Source: Cohaesibacter sp. ES.047
Lineage (GTDB): Bacteria > Pseudomonadota > Alphaproteobacteria > Rhizobiales > Cohaesibacteraceae
DNA length: 64,000 nt
Reading direction: 5' to 3'
NCBI RefSeq assembly: GCF_900215505.1
Contig: NZ_LT907844.1
Location: 3,984,001 to 4,048,000, forward strand
This document shows, piece by piece, positions 49,468 to 57,661 of this stretch. Each line of letters opens with the position of its first letter. Position 1 is the first letter of the stretch. Below the pieces are notes generated by a model. It saw nothing but the letters and a program-made list of their open reading frames with translations. It was not told the DNA's origin and made no database searches. Made by a program: the position numbers and the translations under genes.

Positions 49468-50127
49468 ATGACCAGACCAATAGCGATCGACAAACTGATT
49501 GAATGGGCGTACGCCATCGAAATGGCCCATATGGCAGAGGTGACCGGCGCTCATTGGTCCACACCGAGTGGGTGCGGTAGCAACTGGAACGCCTTTGCCA
49601 ATCTTGCCGCCCTTGGCTGCATGGTCTCATCGGGCGGTGGCACCCCTGACAACCAGATGCTTGGCTGGGAGGTTCATCCAGACGCCGCCGCCGTTCATGC
49701 CGAGGTTCTGGATTTGCCGGACCGCCGAGCCATCGAGCTGGTTATGATGCACGGGATTTTACGCAATCATCCCGACCCGCTGGCCGACGAGTATGTCTAC
49801 ATCGATCCACGCGCCGCCAAGGGGAAAATCAGGATCAAGATGGTTTATGCTAATCCAGTGCGATCCGCCGACCCGATTGCCTGTGTCATCCCGTGGCTTG
49901 GCGGCGACTTCGACCTGATCACCGAGGCCCGTGTGGATTTTGCGCTGTGGCGCACCTCAATTGACCTTGTCTATGAGCGATTAGCTAAAACGGACGTACT
50001 GAACACCTACCAACCAACCCCCTGCACACTGCCCGCCGAACCATGGAATGGAATCGATAGAACCGGAACCAACAACCCGGACATGTGGCTGGTCGCAGAA
50101 AACCGCCATTCTTCCGTCAGCTATTGA
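49468..50127 (+). CDS. Phage protein, unknown
   Basis: A 219-residue protein (MTRPIAIDKLIEWAYAIEMA) with AAAGGG before the ATG. It contains a Gly-rich GCMVSSGGGTPDN, an RRAIELVMMHGILRNHPDPL helix and Trp-rich strands. It is the last gene before the terminator at 50184, so it belongs to the replication operon. Similar hypothetical proteins are found in alphaproteobacterial phages, but no function was recognised. Confidence 0.7.
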   Translation: MTRPIAIDKLIEWAYAIEMAHMAEVTGAHWSTPSGCGSNWNAFANLAALGCMVSSGGGTPDNQMLGWEVHPDAAAVHAEVLDLPDRRAIELVMMHGILRNHPDPLADEYVYIDPRAAKGKIRIKMVYANPVRSADPIACVIPWLGGDFDLITEARVDFALWRTSIDLVYERLAKTDVLNTYQPTPCTLPAEPWNGIDRTGTNNPDMWLVAENRHSSVSY

Positions 50128-50183
50128 CGGACGGGAAAAAGTTTGACAACACTAAGGACACTGGAAAAGGCCAGAAAGAAGAT

Positions 50184-50218
50184 AACCCGGAGCGCACGGC
50201 GCTGCCGGGTTTTTCTTT
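50184..50218 (+). terminator. Terminator of the rightward early operon
   Basis: AACCCGGAGCGC pairs with GCGCTGCCGGGTT (one bulged G, ACG loop), and the message continues TTTTCTTT. It lies 57 bases after the stop at 50127 and separates early replication genes from the late block. A late antiterminator would be needed to read through, or a late promoter lies between 50219 and 50381, where no clear -35/-10 pair was seen. Confidence 0.8.
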
Positions 50219-50381
50219 GCCTGGCTTCCATTGGACGCTGGAAACGCATGATGCATAGTCCCAACCGAGAGGTGAAGAGATGTAGCAGATATCCCAAGTT
50301 CGGCACCAAGTTCGTTTGAGTCGAGTTGAGTTAGAGCGGGCCGCGCTTTTCGCCGGTCCGTTCGCCTTTGGGGTATGATCA

Positions 50382-50933
50382 ATGTCTAGCGTAAATTTTC
50401 AGGTGCATGCCCGGCTGGAGGATCTAAGCCAGTTGGCCGATGCGCTGAACAATGCCAAGAAAAGGATCGGCGGAAAAGCAATCGCTCGCGTGACCCGCAA
50501 AGCCCTCAAGCAGGGTGTTGATGTGGTGCTTGATGATACCGCCTCCGACTTGGCCGATACAGGGCTTTCCAGATCAAAGGTTCGTCGGTCTATTGCCGTT
50601 GCCTATTTCAATGGCGGCAGCATGACATCCGACGCAATCATGTCGTCGGGTTGGTTTCGTCTTGCGGATCACGGCCTTGGTCGCAAAGGCGGTGGCGGGA
50701 TCACCAATAAACTAGGTTACTTTCGCGGCACATTCAAAGCCACGATGGGCAGCGGTCACCGTGGCATCTTCACCCGCGTCGGATCGGCGCGCTTTCCTGT
50801 CCGTGAGCTGTGGGGTCTCAACCCCATGCGCGAAATTGAGCGCGACAATTCTGAAGCGCTCGAACATGGCGGTGATCGCGCCGCTCAAGCCCTAGAACAA
50901 TTCGCCAACGACCTACTGGAGCGCGCCCTTTGA
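50382..50933 (+). CDS. Minor tail protein Z-like (GPZ family)
   Basis: A 183-residue protein of the prophage minor tail protein Z type: a basic helical start (RIGGKAIARVTRKALKQGVD) and the diagnostic GIFTRVGSARFPVRELWGLN near residue 140. In lambda, Z finishes the tail tip for head joining. Here the gene precedes terminase by 400 bases rather than lying among the head-tail connector genes, an unusual place. A tail-terminator role is inferred from family. Confidence 0.78.
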   Translation: MSSVNFQVHARLEDLSQLADALNNAKKRIGGKAIARVTRKALKQGVDVVLDDTASDLADTGLSRSKVRRSIAVAYFNGGSMTSDAIMSSGWFRLADHGLGRKGGGGITNKLGYFRGTFKATMGSGHRGIFTRVGSARFPVRELWGLNPMREIERDNSEALEHGGDRAAQALEQFANDLLERAL

Positions 50934-51333
50934 TCAATTCAAAAGATGTTTCATGGGATTGTTTCACGGGTCCTTTCCAGTCCTTCGCCATAAGGTGCGG
51001 GCGAATGTGACCGTTGGGGATGTCGGAAAATTTGGCTTAAAAAAAGCCTTAAAAACTTAATTTAAGTCGGTGTTTCACAAAGTCGTTTCACACGGCTTGC
51101 TTAAGTTGTCCGGCGGCATCGGAAAATCGCAGCGATGCAATAAAGGAACCTCCCTTGGAGTAGCCTGAGCCATGCACCGAAAGAGTGGCCGCGCCGGAGT
51201 GGCGACCCGCCCGGACAATTGAAGCCTCACGTTTGTCGTGGGTGATTGTTGTAAGGCTGGGCGGGATGCCTTGTGGGGGATGTCTTTGGTTTTGGTAAAC
51301 AGAGGTGAGGGCCGGACGGATCCTTAGAGCGTT
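50934..51333 (+). other. 400-base non-coding region, candidate cos/packaging site
   Basis: No gene is seen. TGTTTCAT/C occurs at 50947 and 50960, and T/CGTTTCAC at 51071 and 51084: two pairs, each 13 bases apart. Between the pairs is an A/T-rich stretch with the palindrome ACTTAATTTAAGT (51055-51067). Further on, TTGTCCGGCGG (51106-51116) can pair with CCGCCCGGACAA (51207-51218). The region lies directly before the Nu1-like terminase gene, where lambdoid phages carry cosN and cosB, so packaging recognition is the best guess. A structured RNA is the alternative. Confidence 0.45.
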
Positions 51334-52095
51334 ATGGCCGACATTGTTTCCAAATCAGAATTTGCAAAGCGGATTGGCGTTAGTGCCGCTCGCGTTTCCC
51401 AGATGTTGAATGAGGGAAAGATTTCCGGCGAAGCTGTGCATGGTGAGGGACGCCGCGCCAAGATCGATGTTGAGGTTGCCTGCAAGCAGATAGGCATCCG
51501 GCGCGACATCGGCCAAAGCCTTGGCAATGGGGCAACCACAAACCTAAACCCGAATTTAGGTCCGAACGATAGTGGTGGCATTGCCCAGTCAGTGAATCCT
51601 GACCACACCAGTCCGCGTCTGCAAAGGGAGCCATCCGAGGATGAAATCCTCAATCGCCGCCTGCGAGAATTCAAACTGCGCGATGCCGAGCGCAAGGATC
51701 GGCAGGCGCAGGAGGAGGAGTTGCTGAGGGTCGGGCGGCTCATGAAAACCGATGACGCTGTGCTGGAGATGGAGCGAATTGTCGGGGTGATTACAGACAT
51801 TTTGACGGGTCACCCTGATCGCCTTGGTGATGAGCTGGCAGCGCAATTTGAGATCGGTGACAAGCGGTCGCTGGTGTTCTTCCTGCGTAATGCCTATCGG
51901 GATCTACGGATTCACATCAGTGACGAGTTGACCCGGCTGGCGGAAATAGAGCCGGATCTGGTTGCAGCTGATCTGTTGAGTGGCGGGGCTGAAGGTGATG
52001 TTGCAGTGGGCCAACCCGGCGAAACGTCTAAAGCTGACATCGGCGAGCAAGATCAAGCCAGCACCGAAAATCGACCACAACCAGTGGGCGCGTGA
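51334..52095 (+). CDS. Terminase small subunit, Nu1-like
   Basis: A 253-residue protein. The N-terminal winged helix-turn-helix (SKSEFAKRIGVSAARVSQML, then NEGKISGEAV and AKIDVEVACKQIG) is the Nu1-type DNA-recognition domain. A linker and long charged helices (LNRRLREFKLRDAERKDRQA) form the central oligomerisation part, and the C-terminal 100 residues should contact the large subunit. It binds the packaging site, presumably in the region just upstream. Its end overlaps the large-subunit gene by 98 bases. Confidence 0.82.
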   Translation: MADIVSKSEFAKRIGVSAARVSQMLNEGKISGEAVHGEGRRAKIDVEVACKQIGIRRDIGQSLGNGATTNLNPNLGPNDSGGIAQSVNPDHTSPRLQREPSEDEILNRRLREFKLRDAERKDRQAQEEELLRVGRLMKTDDAVLEMERIVGVITDILTGHPDRLGDELAAQFEIGDKRSLVFFLRNAYRDLRIHISDELTRLAEIEPDLVAADLLSGGAEGDVAVGQPGETSKADIGEQDQASTENRPQPVGA

Positions 52096-54040
52096 GAATA
52101 TCGTCTTTGGTCCGGATGAGCCTTTCCCAGGCCCGTACAATGATGAAAAGTTTCCATACTTTCCGCCCATTCTGGATGCGCTGTCGGATGACGATCCTTG
52201 CCAGATCGTAACGATCATGAAGTCGGCTCAGCTCGGCGGGACGATCATCATCGTGATTTTTGTTGCGGTCTCGATGATCACCGGGCCGATTCATTTCATG
52301 TATGTACAGGCGACGGAAAGTGCCGCCAAGAAATGGCTCTCGGAAAAGATGGGGCCTCTGCTGAAAGGTGTTCCAGCCCTGCGCCGGTTGTTTCTAGATA
52401 ACAGTTCAAAGGCCAAGAATACCGATCAGGAGAAGGCGACCGAGGACGGGCGCGGCAAGATTGAGGCGGTCAGCGCGCAATCAAAGGATGACCTGGCGCA
52501 AGTGTCGCGACCAAAGCAGGCGCAGGATGACCTGTCGAAGTGGGAAGAAAACGCCGCCGGTGATCCGGAGGAACAGGCCGACGACCGATCGCGTGCCTAT
52601 GAATTTCGCAAGATCCTGAAGGTCTCAACGCCACTTTTGTGGCCGGGCTGCAAGATCACCAAGAATTACCGGGACGGGTCACAAGAGGAATGGGAAGTTC
52701 CTTGCCCGCACTGTGGTGACTATCAGGCGCTCGAATGGGAGAATTTCAAGGCCAATATCGACGAGGACAATCCGGATAATTCGCATTTTACCTGCATTCA
52801 TTGCGGTTGCGAGATCCATGATTATCATCGCCCGCAGGTCATGCCAAAGGGGCGGTTTGTTGCGCGCAACCCAAAGGCAATGACCATTCACCGTAGTTTC
52901 TATCTCTGGACGGCACATTCGCCCTTGCAAAGTTTCGGCTCGATTGCCCGCAAGTGGATCCGGGTGCGTGGTATTCCAACCGCCGAACAGGTGTTTATGA
53001 ATAACGACGTCGGCGTCGCCTATGAGGTGGCCGGGATTGGTGCAAAGGTTGAGGATCTCAAACTGCGGTCGGAAAATTCCGACTACGATCTCGGCGCGGT
53101 GCCTGCCGGATTTTATGAGCTCTTCTATGGTATCGACTGTCAGGACAATCGCGTCGAGTGGACGCTGGTTGCTTATGGCAGGAATGTCCGCCGGGCGGTG
53201 ATCCAGAAAGGCATTATTCCGCATCATATCTCAGAGGATGAGGCCAAGGCGGCACTTGACGATCTGGTCAAACGGCGCTGGCGCAATTTTGCTGGTCATT
53301 ATCTTGAGGTCAAATGCACCGCGATCGACGCAAACGCTTTTCGCGATGATGTAGGGGATTGGGCGACGCGTTACGGCAAAGCCAAAGTGATCATGGTGCG
53401 CGGTCATCAAAGTGAAAATGTTCCACCGCTTATGGAGGTGAAGTGGGAGACCAGCAAGCGCGGCAAGCGTAAAGTCAACCGATATCGCGGGCAGTTCTTT
53501 CACTTCAATGCCGGGTCTTTCAAATGGGCTCTTTACCGATCTCTGACCAAAATCGACGACCCGGCCAGCCGTTCCTACGTCGCCTTTCCGCGCGGGCTGG
53601 ATGATGATTATTTCGATCAGGTTGCAGCAGAGAAGCGAGTCCGAAAAGTCACTAAGACCGGTTTTGTCAAATATGTCTGGGAGAAAGATCCTAATCAGGC
53701 AAACGAGGCGCTGGATATGCTCAATCAGGCCGAGGTCGCCGCGCGGCGGTCTGGGGTGTTTGATGTATCCGATGAGTATTGGGACATGCTGGAGGCCAAG
53801 CTTGGCCAGCCTGACCCGGATGCTCAGATGGATATTGAGGACATGATGACAAGGCATGGCAGCGAAACGGCTGTCATTGCAGATACAGCTGACAAACTGC
53901 ATGCCGCCTTAACGGATCTGCAGAAACAGACCGGGCCGATCGACGATAACAAGCCGCCCGATCCAGACAAAGTGGAAAGCCCGACCTTACGCGCAATACG
54001 CGAGAGGCGAGAAGCGCGCAAAAAGAACAAGGGGCCATAG
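51998..54040 (+). CDS. Terminase large subunit, GpA family
   Basis: A 680-residue lambda gpA-type packaging motor. The family start WARENIVFGPDEPFPGPYND and the ATPase segment TIMKSAQLGGTI (about 72-83, deviant Walker A) are clear. A four-Cys zinc ribbon (CPHCGDY and CIHCGC) is near 230-262. The nuclease half includes YGIDCQDNRVEWTLVAYG and EVKCTAIDAN. It cuts concatemers at cos and pumps DNA into the prohead. ATG 51998 is the only in-frame ATG before the conserved part; GTG 51980 is possible. Confidence 0.95.
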   Translation: MLQWANPAKRLKLTSASKIKPAPKIDHNQWARENIVFGPDEPFPGPYNDEKFPYFPPILDALSDDDPCQIVTIMKSAQLGGTIIIVIFVAVSMITGPIHFMYVQATESAAKKWLSEKMGPLLKGVPALRRLFLDNSSKAKNTDQEKATEDGRGKIEAVSAQSKDDLAQVSRPKQAQDDLSKWEENAAGDPEEQADDRSRAYEFRKILKVSTPLLWPGCKITKNYRDGSQEEWEVPCPHCGDYQALEWENFKANIDEDNPDNSHFTCIHCGCEIHDYHRPQVMPKGRFVARNPKAMTIHRSFYLWTAHSPLQSFGSIARKWIRVRGIPTAEQVFMNNDVGVAYEVAGIGAKVEDLKLRSENSDYDLGAVPAGFYELFYGIDCQDNRVEWTLVAYGRNVRRAVIQKGIIPHHISEDEAKAALDDLVKRRWRNFAGHYLEVKCTAIDANAFRDDVGDWATRYGKAKVIMVRGHQSENVPPLMEVKWETSKRGKRKVNRYRGQFFHFNAGSFKWALYRSLTKIDDPASRSYVAFPRGLDDDYFDQVAAEKRVRKVTKTGFVKYVWEKDPNQANEALDMLNQAEVAARRSGVFDVSDEYWDMLEAKLGQPDPDAQMDIEDMMTRHGSETAVIADTADKLHAALTDLQKQTGPIDDNKPPDPDKVESPTLRAIRERREARKKNKGP

Positions 54041-54074
54041 TGCCCCTTGTTTCACGTTCAGTTCCCGTGAAACA
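54026..54074 (+). terminator. Hairpin at the terminase stop plus GTTTCAC inverted repeat
   Basis: A ten-pair perfect stem (AACAAGGGGC with GCCCCTTGTT, 54026-54051) contains the terminase stop in its loop. Overlapping it, TGTTTCACG (54048-54056) and CGTGAAACA (54066-54074) form a nine-base inverted repeat with nine bases between. No T-run follows. The first element may attenuate transcription or protect the message. Confidence 0.45.
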
Positions 54075-54085
54075 GAGGCGACGAC

Positions 54086-54307
54086 ATGGCTGACACCGAG
54101 ACGCTAACGGCACGACTGGCCGAGGCGGAAAACACCTTGCACAAGTTGCTAACCGGTGATCTTGAGCGGGAAATGTCGCAAGGCGGCAAATCAGCCAGTT
54201 TTAACCTGCCCAGCGAAAGCAAACTTCGGGCTTATATCGACGATTTGAAACAGCAGCTTGGTCGGCCTGTTTCGCGCCGTCACCACAACCGACGTATTCG
54301 TTTCTAG
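54086..54307 (+). CDS. gpW-like head-tail joining protein
   Basis: A 73-residue protein matching gpW in size and pattern: LTARLAEAENTLHKLLTGDL is the first helix, followed by a short hairpin (SASFNLPSESKLRAYIDDLK) and the basic end RRHHNRRIRF. In lambda gpW sits between portal and tail and keeps DNA inside. It lies between terminase and portal, exactly as in lambda. Confidence 0.88.
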   Translation: MADTETLTARLAEAENTLHKLLTGDLEREMSQGGKSASFNLPSESKLRAYIDDLKQQLGRPVSRRHHNRRIRF

Positions 54308-54320
54308 ATGAGGAGCTGAC

Positions 54321-55967
54321 ATGCAATCAAAGACGTTGATTGACAAGCACGGTTCTCCTCTGGCTACACACCGGCCAAAGGTCGCAACCCGTGCAGCAAT
54401 CGGGCGCGCTTATGAGGCTGCTAGCCTGACAAGCCAAAGTCATGGCGGTTGGCGTCCTCAGCGCCATGCCCCACAGTCGGCGCTCTCTGTTGATCGCAAC
54501 ATGATGGTTGCTCGCACAGAAGATATGGGCCGCAACAATCCATGGGCATCGGCTGCCCTCCAGCGCAAGCTGGAAATGGTGATTGGTATTGGATGGAAAT
54601 TTGCCAGCCGCCCAAACAGCAAGCGATTGGGTATCAGCAAGGAGCAGGCCCGCGATCTCAGCGACGAAATCGAGGCTTGGATTGCAGCTTATTGCGGTGA
54701 CACGGAGCTGCGCAATGATGCGGCTCAGCGCGAGTCCGTTGCTATGCAGATGGGATCTGCGTTCAAGCATTGTCTGGTTACGGGCGACGCTCTTGGTAGG
54801 CTTCATTATCTAGAGCGAGGTGGGGAAGCTCACACAGCACTTGAGCTGATCCATTCGGCGCGGCTCAAGCAACCGCTTGGCACGCCGCCGACCGATCGCT
54901 TTCGGGACGGGATCGAGCTGGGGCAACACAATGAGGCTCTGGCCTATTGGTTTACGGTTGCGCATCCAAATGACACGCTGTCGCTATTCAGGCAGACGGA
55001 AAGCGTGCGTATTGCCAAGTATGACGAGGATGGCACCCGCCGGATTCTGCATTACTTCACGCCGCAAGAGCCGGGCGAATTTAGGGGGCGGTCACTGTTG
55101 GCACCGATCGTCAAGAAGCTCCGCCAGCTGGCGAAGTTTGACGAGGCTGAGCTGCAGGCGGCGACACTGAATGCAATCCTTGCGGCCTTTGTCGAGACCG
55201 ATGCGAAGCATGACGTGATCGAGCATTTGATCGGTGATGCGGACAGCATTGAGCAGGCCGAGGCTGGGGTCGCCACTTACTTTGACACGCTGGCGGCTCA
55301 GCAAGAGGTCTACCGACAGACCAATCCGCTGGAAATGGATGGAGTCCGCTTCATGCAAACCGCGATTGGCGAAAAAGTCAATTTCACCAATCCGGCGCGA
55401 CCCTCAGCTGGTTATGACAAGTTTGAGATGGCGGCGCTTCGGAACGTTGCCAGCGCGACCAACCTCAGCCTTGAAATGCTGACGGCAGATTATTCCAAGC
55501 TCAGCTATTCGGGTTGGCGGGGCGCGATCACAAACATTTGGCGTGGGGTGACCTGTGAACGATCCGGCTTCGAGGCAACTTTTGTCCGTCCGTGGTTCCG
55601 AGTGGTGATCGAGGAGGGCATTGCGCGCGGCAAGATCAGGGTGCCGCGTGGCGCGCCGTCCTTCTGGGATATGCCGTCGGCCTATCTATCCGGCGATTGG
55701 ATTGGGCCGGGTCGAGGCTCTGCGGATCCTTACAAAGATGGTCGCGCCGAGGATCTGGAAATGAAGATTGGTGTAAAGACCAAACGCAAGATCCTGGCCG
55801 AGCGTGGCGAGGATTACGACGAACACATGGACAATCTGATGGCTGAAATTGAAGACCATCAAAAACGCGGGATCCGGCACCCGGCGGAGGGTGATCCTCC
55901 GCCGATCGAGCCTGAGTTGATGCGGGATGATGCTCCGGCCAGCAACAAAGGGGATGAGGATGAGTAA
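54321..55967 (+). CDS. Portal protein, lambda gpB family
   Basis: A 548-residue portal of the lambda type. SVDRNMMVARTEDMGRNNPW and AALQRKLEMVIGIGWKFASR are the usual N-terminal wing; FTPQEPGEFRGRSLLAPIVK and EMLTADYSKLSYSGWRGAIT are highly conserved stem and crown segments. Twelve subunits form the DNA gate of the prohead. The C-terminus is acidic. It overlaps the protease gene by eight bases. Confidence 0.95.
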   Translation: MQSKTLIDKHGSPLATHRPKVATRAAIGRAYEAASLTSQSHGGWRPQRHAPQSALSVDRNMMVARTEDMGRNNPWASAALQRKLEMVIGIGWKFASRPNSKRLGISKEQARDLSDEIEAWIAAYCGDTELRNDAAQRESVAMQMGSAFKHCLVTGDALGRLHYLERGGEAHTALELIHSARLKQPLGTPPTDRFRDGIELGQHNEALAYWFTVAHPNDTLSLFRQTESVRIAKYDEDGTRRILHYFTPQEPGEFRGRSLLAPIVKKLRQLAKFDEAELQAATLNAILAAFVETDAKHDVIEHLIGDADSIEQAEAGVATYFDTLAAQQEVYRQTNPLEMDGVRFMQTAIGEKVNFTNPARPSAGYDKFEMAALRNVASATNLSLEMLTADYSKLSYSGWRGAITNIWRGVTCERSGFEATFVRPWFRVVIEEGIARGKIRVPRGAPSFWDMPSAYLSGDWIGPGRGSADPYKDGRAEDLEMKIGVKTKRKILAERGEDYDEHMDNLMAEIEDHQKRGIRHPAEGDPPPIEPELMRDDAPASNKGDEDE

Positions 55968-57306
55968 GGATCTCTTGCGACTGGCTGATCGTGTGCTGAA
56001 TAGACCGCTGCTGTTGACGCCTAACAAGGCAGAGACGGTGATGGCTGTTCTTGGTGGTCGGATCGGTCTTGATGTGATTGCGCCTTCTGCGCCCGATGGC
56101 GAGCGAACGCCAAGTACCTCGCGCTTCATTGGCGAGTCGCGTGGTGTTGGTGGTCAATATGACCATCGAGAGTATTTCCGCCTAGTCGATGGGGTGGCAG
56201 TGATCACGGTCGACGGTGCTCTGATCAATAAAGGGGCTTGGGTTGGCGCTTATTCCGGCTTGCAGTCCTATGAGGGTCTTAGAGCTCAGATTGACTTGGC
56301 TATGAGTGACAAGGATGTCAAAGGCATCCTGCTCGACCTTGAAAGTCCGGGTGGCGAGGTCTGGGGTTGTTTTGAATTGGCAGCCCATATCGCCAGATGC
56401 TGCGTGGTCAAGCCGATCCATGCGGTCGCCGACGGAATGGCTTGTTCGGCGGCCTACATCCTTGCTTCCGCCTGTGATCTTGTCACGGCGATCCAGAGCG
56501 GTGCGGTTGGCTCTATCGGCGTCGTTCTGATGCATGTTGACCGGTCAACCAGAAACGAAATGGAAGGTGTGAAGCCGACCCTTATTCACGCCGGGGCGCA
56601 CAAGGTTGATGGTCATCCGCATGCGCCGTTGTCTGCGGAAACGCAGGCCGACTTACAGGCGGAAATCAACACAGTTTATGAGCAGTTTGTCGACCATGTG
56701 GTGTCACATCGTCACCTATCTGCCGATGCGGTCCGCGCCACTGAGGCGCGTACCTTTAATGGCCCGGATGCCTTGCAGTTTGGGCTGATCGATGCGGTCG
56801 GATCGTTTGACGATGCGCTGGCCGCTTTTTACGATGACACTGCGGTGACCACCGCGCAACACAGAGGTTTGTCCATGACAACGAAAAACGGACAGGCTGC
56901 GGCATCTGGCGAAGGTCAGGTCACGCAGGCTGAATTGGGGGCTGCTGTGGCGGCTGCTCTTGAGGACGGGATGAAGGAAGGGATCAAGGCAGAGCAGGAT
57001 CGGGTGACTGGCATCCTTGGCCTTGAAAGTGCCAAGGAACATGGCGCGGTTGCTCTTGCTGCTATCCACTCTGGCCAAACCGTCGAGCAAGCCAAGGCTA
57101 CGCTTGATAGTCTCCCCAAGGTGGAGGCTGCGACTGACGACACCAAGCCGGGTGATCTCGCCGATGATGGGGCGGCACAGTATGCGGCCAGCCGTCAGAA
57201 AGCAGAAAGTAACCAGCCGGATCTCGGCGCTGGTGCAACCGGCGGCAAGTCTGAGGGCGGACGCCTTCTGGCTCGTGCTCAGAAACAGTATGGGGGTGTC
57301 AAATGA
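55960..57306 (+). CDS. Prohead protease, S49/SppA family, fused to scaffold (lambda gpC-like)
   Basis: A 448-residue protein. The S49 domain (about 75-270) has ILLDLESPGGEVWG, the catalytic Ser163 in ADGMACSAAY, GAVGSIGVV, and the partner Lys215 in HAGAHKVDG; the Ser-Lys distance of 52 equals that in bacterial SppA. Residues 306-448 are the Ala/Gly/Glu-rich scaffold part, also made separately from an internal start. The protease matures the head after assembly. The start near 55960 could also be 55954. Confidence 0.93.
   Translation: MSKDLLRLADRVLNRPLLLTPNKAETVMAVLGGRIGLDVIAPSAPDGERTPSTSRFIGESRGVGGQYDHREYFRLVDGVAVITVDGALINKGAWVGAYSGLQSYEGLRAQIDLAMSDKDVKGILLDLESPGGEVWGCFELAAHIARCCVVKPIHAVADGMACSAAYILASACDLVTAIQSGAVGSIGVVLMHVDRSTRNEMEGVKPTLIHAGAHKVDGHPHAPLSAETQADLQAEINTVYEQFVDHVVSHRHLSADAVRATEARTFNGPDALQFGLIDAVGSFDDALAAFYDDTAVTTAQHRGLSMTTKNGQAAASGEGQVTQAELGAAVAAALEDGMKEGIKAEQDRVTGILGLESAKEHGAVALAAIHSGQTVEQAKATLDSLPKVEAATDDTKPGDLADDGAAQYAASRQKAESNQPDLGAGATGGKSEGGRLLARAQKQYGGVK
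56875..57306 (+). CDS. Nested scaffolding protein (lambda Nu3-like internal start)
   Basis: Inside the protease gene and in the same frame, ATG 56875 is preceded by AGAGG seven bases upstream. It would give a 143-residue product (MTTKNGQAAASGEGQVTQAE) that is helical, acidic and Ala/Gly-rich and ends with the protease's own C-terminus (LLARAQKQYGGVK). This is the arrangement of lambda C and Nu3, where the scaffold is translated from within the protease gene and guides capsid assembly. It has not been shown here that the internal start is used. Confidence 0.7.
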   Translation: MTTKNGQAAASGEGQVTQAELGAAVAAALEDGMKEGIKAEQDRVTGILGLESAKEHGAVALAAIHSGQTVEQAKATLDSLPKVEAATDDTKPGDLADDGAAQYAASRQKAESNQPDLGAGATGGKSEGGRLLARAQKQYGGVK

Positions 57307-57650
57307 CCTTGGCCAGCTTCACCAATCATGGTTCCAGCACGGTTGAGATCCTGCATGGGCTGAATGTCAAGACCGCCGTATTCACGGTTCTGGCTGGCAC
57401 CTATGAGCGCGGCGACGTGCTGGAATGGGATGCTGCAAATGGGCGTTATATCCCGATTGCGACCGCTGCCAACGCCGACGCGGTGATCATGGAGGGTATG
57501 ACTATCGCCGCCGATCAGAAAGTCCCGGTCATTGTTGAGGTCGATGATCTCAATGAGGATCTAATCAATATTGGCGAGCTTGACCTGACCGTGGTCAAGC
57601 GGGCCTTTCGCGCTGTTGGCATTTATTGCCGTTCCTACACTCCTGCATGA
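57303..57650 (+). CDS. Head decoration protein, lambda gpD-like
   Basis: A 115-residue protein. VFTVLAGTYERGDVLEWDAA and the IPIATAANADAVIMEG strand are typical of the lambda gpD/HDPD family, trimers that stud and stabilise the expanded capsid. It starts with an ATGA overlap after the protease gene and lies directly before the major capsid gene, as in lambda. Confidence 0.9.
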   Translation: MTLASFTNHGSSTVEILHGLNVKTAVFTVLAGTYERGDVLEWDAANGRYIPIATAANADAVIMEGMTIAADQKVPVIVEVDDLNEDLINIGELDLTVVKRAFRAVGIYCRSYTPA

Positions 57651-57661
57651 GGTGATCCGAT

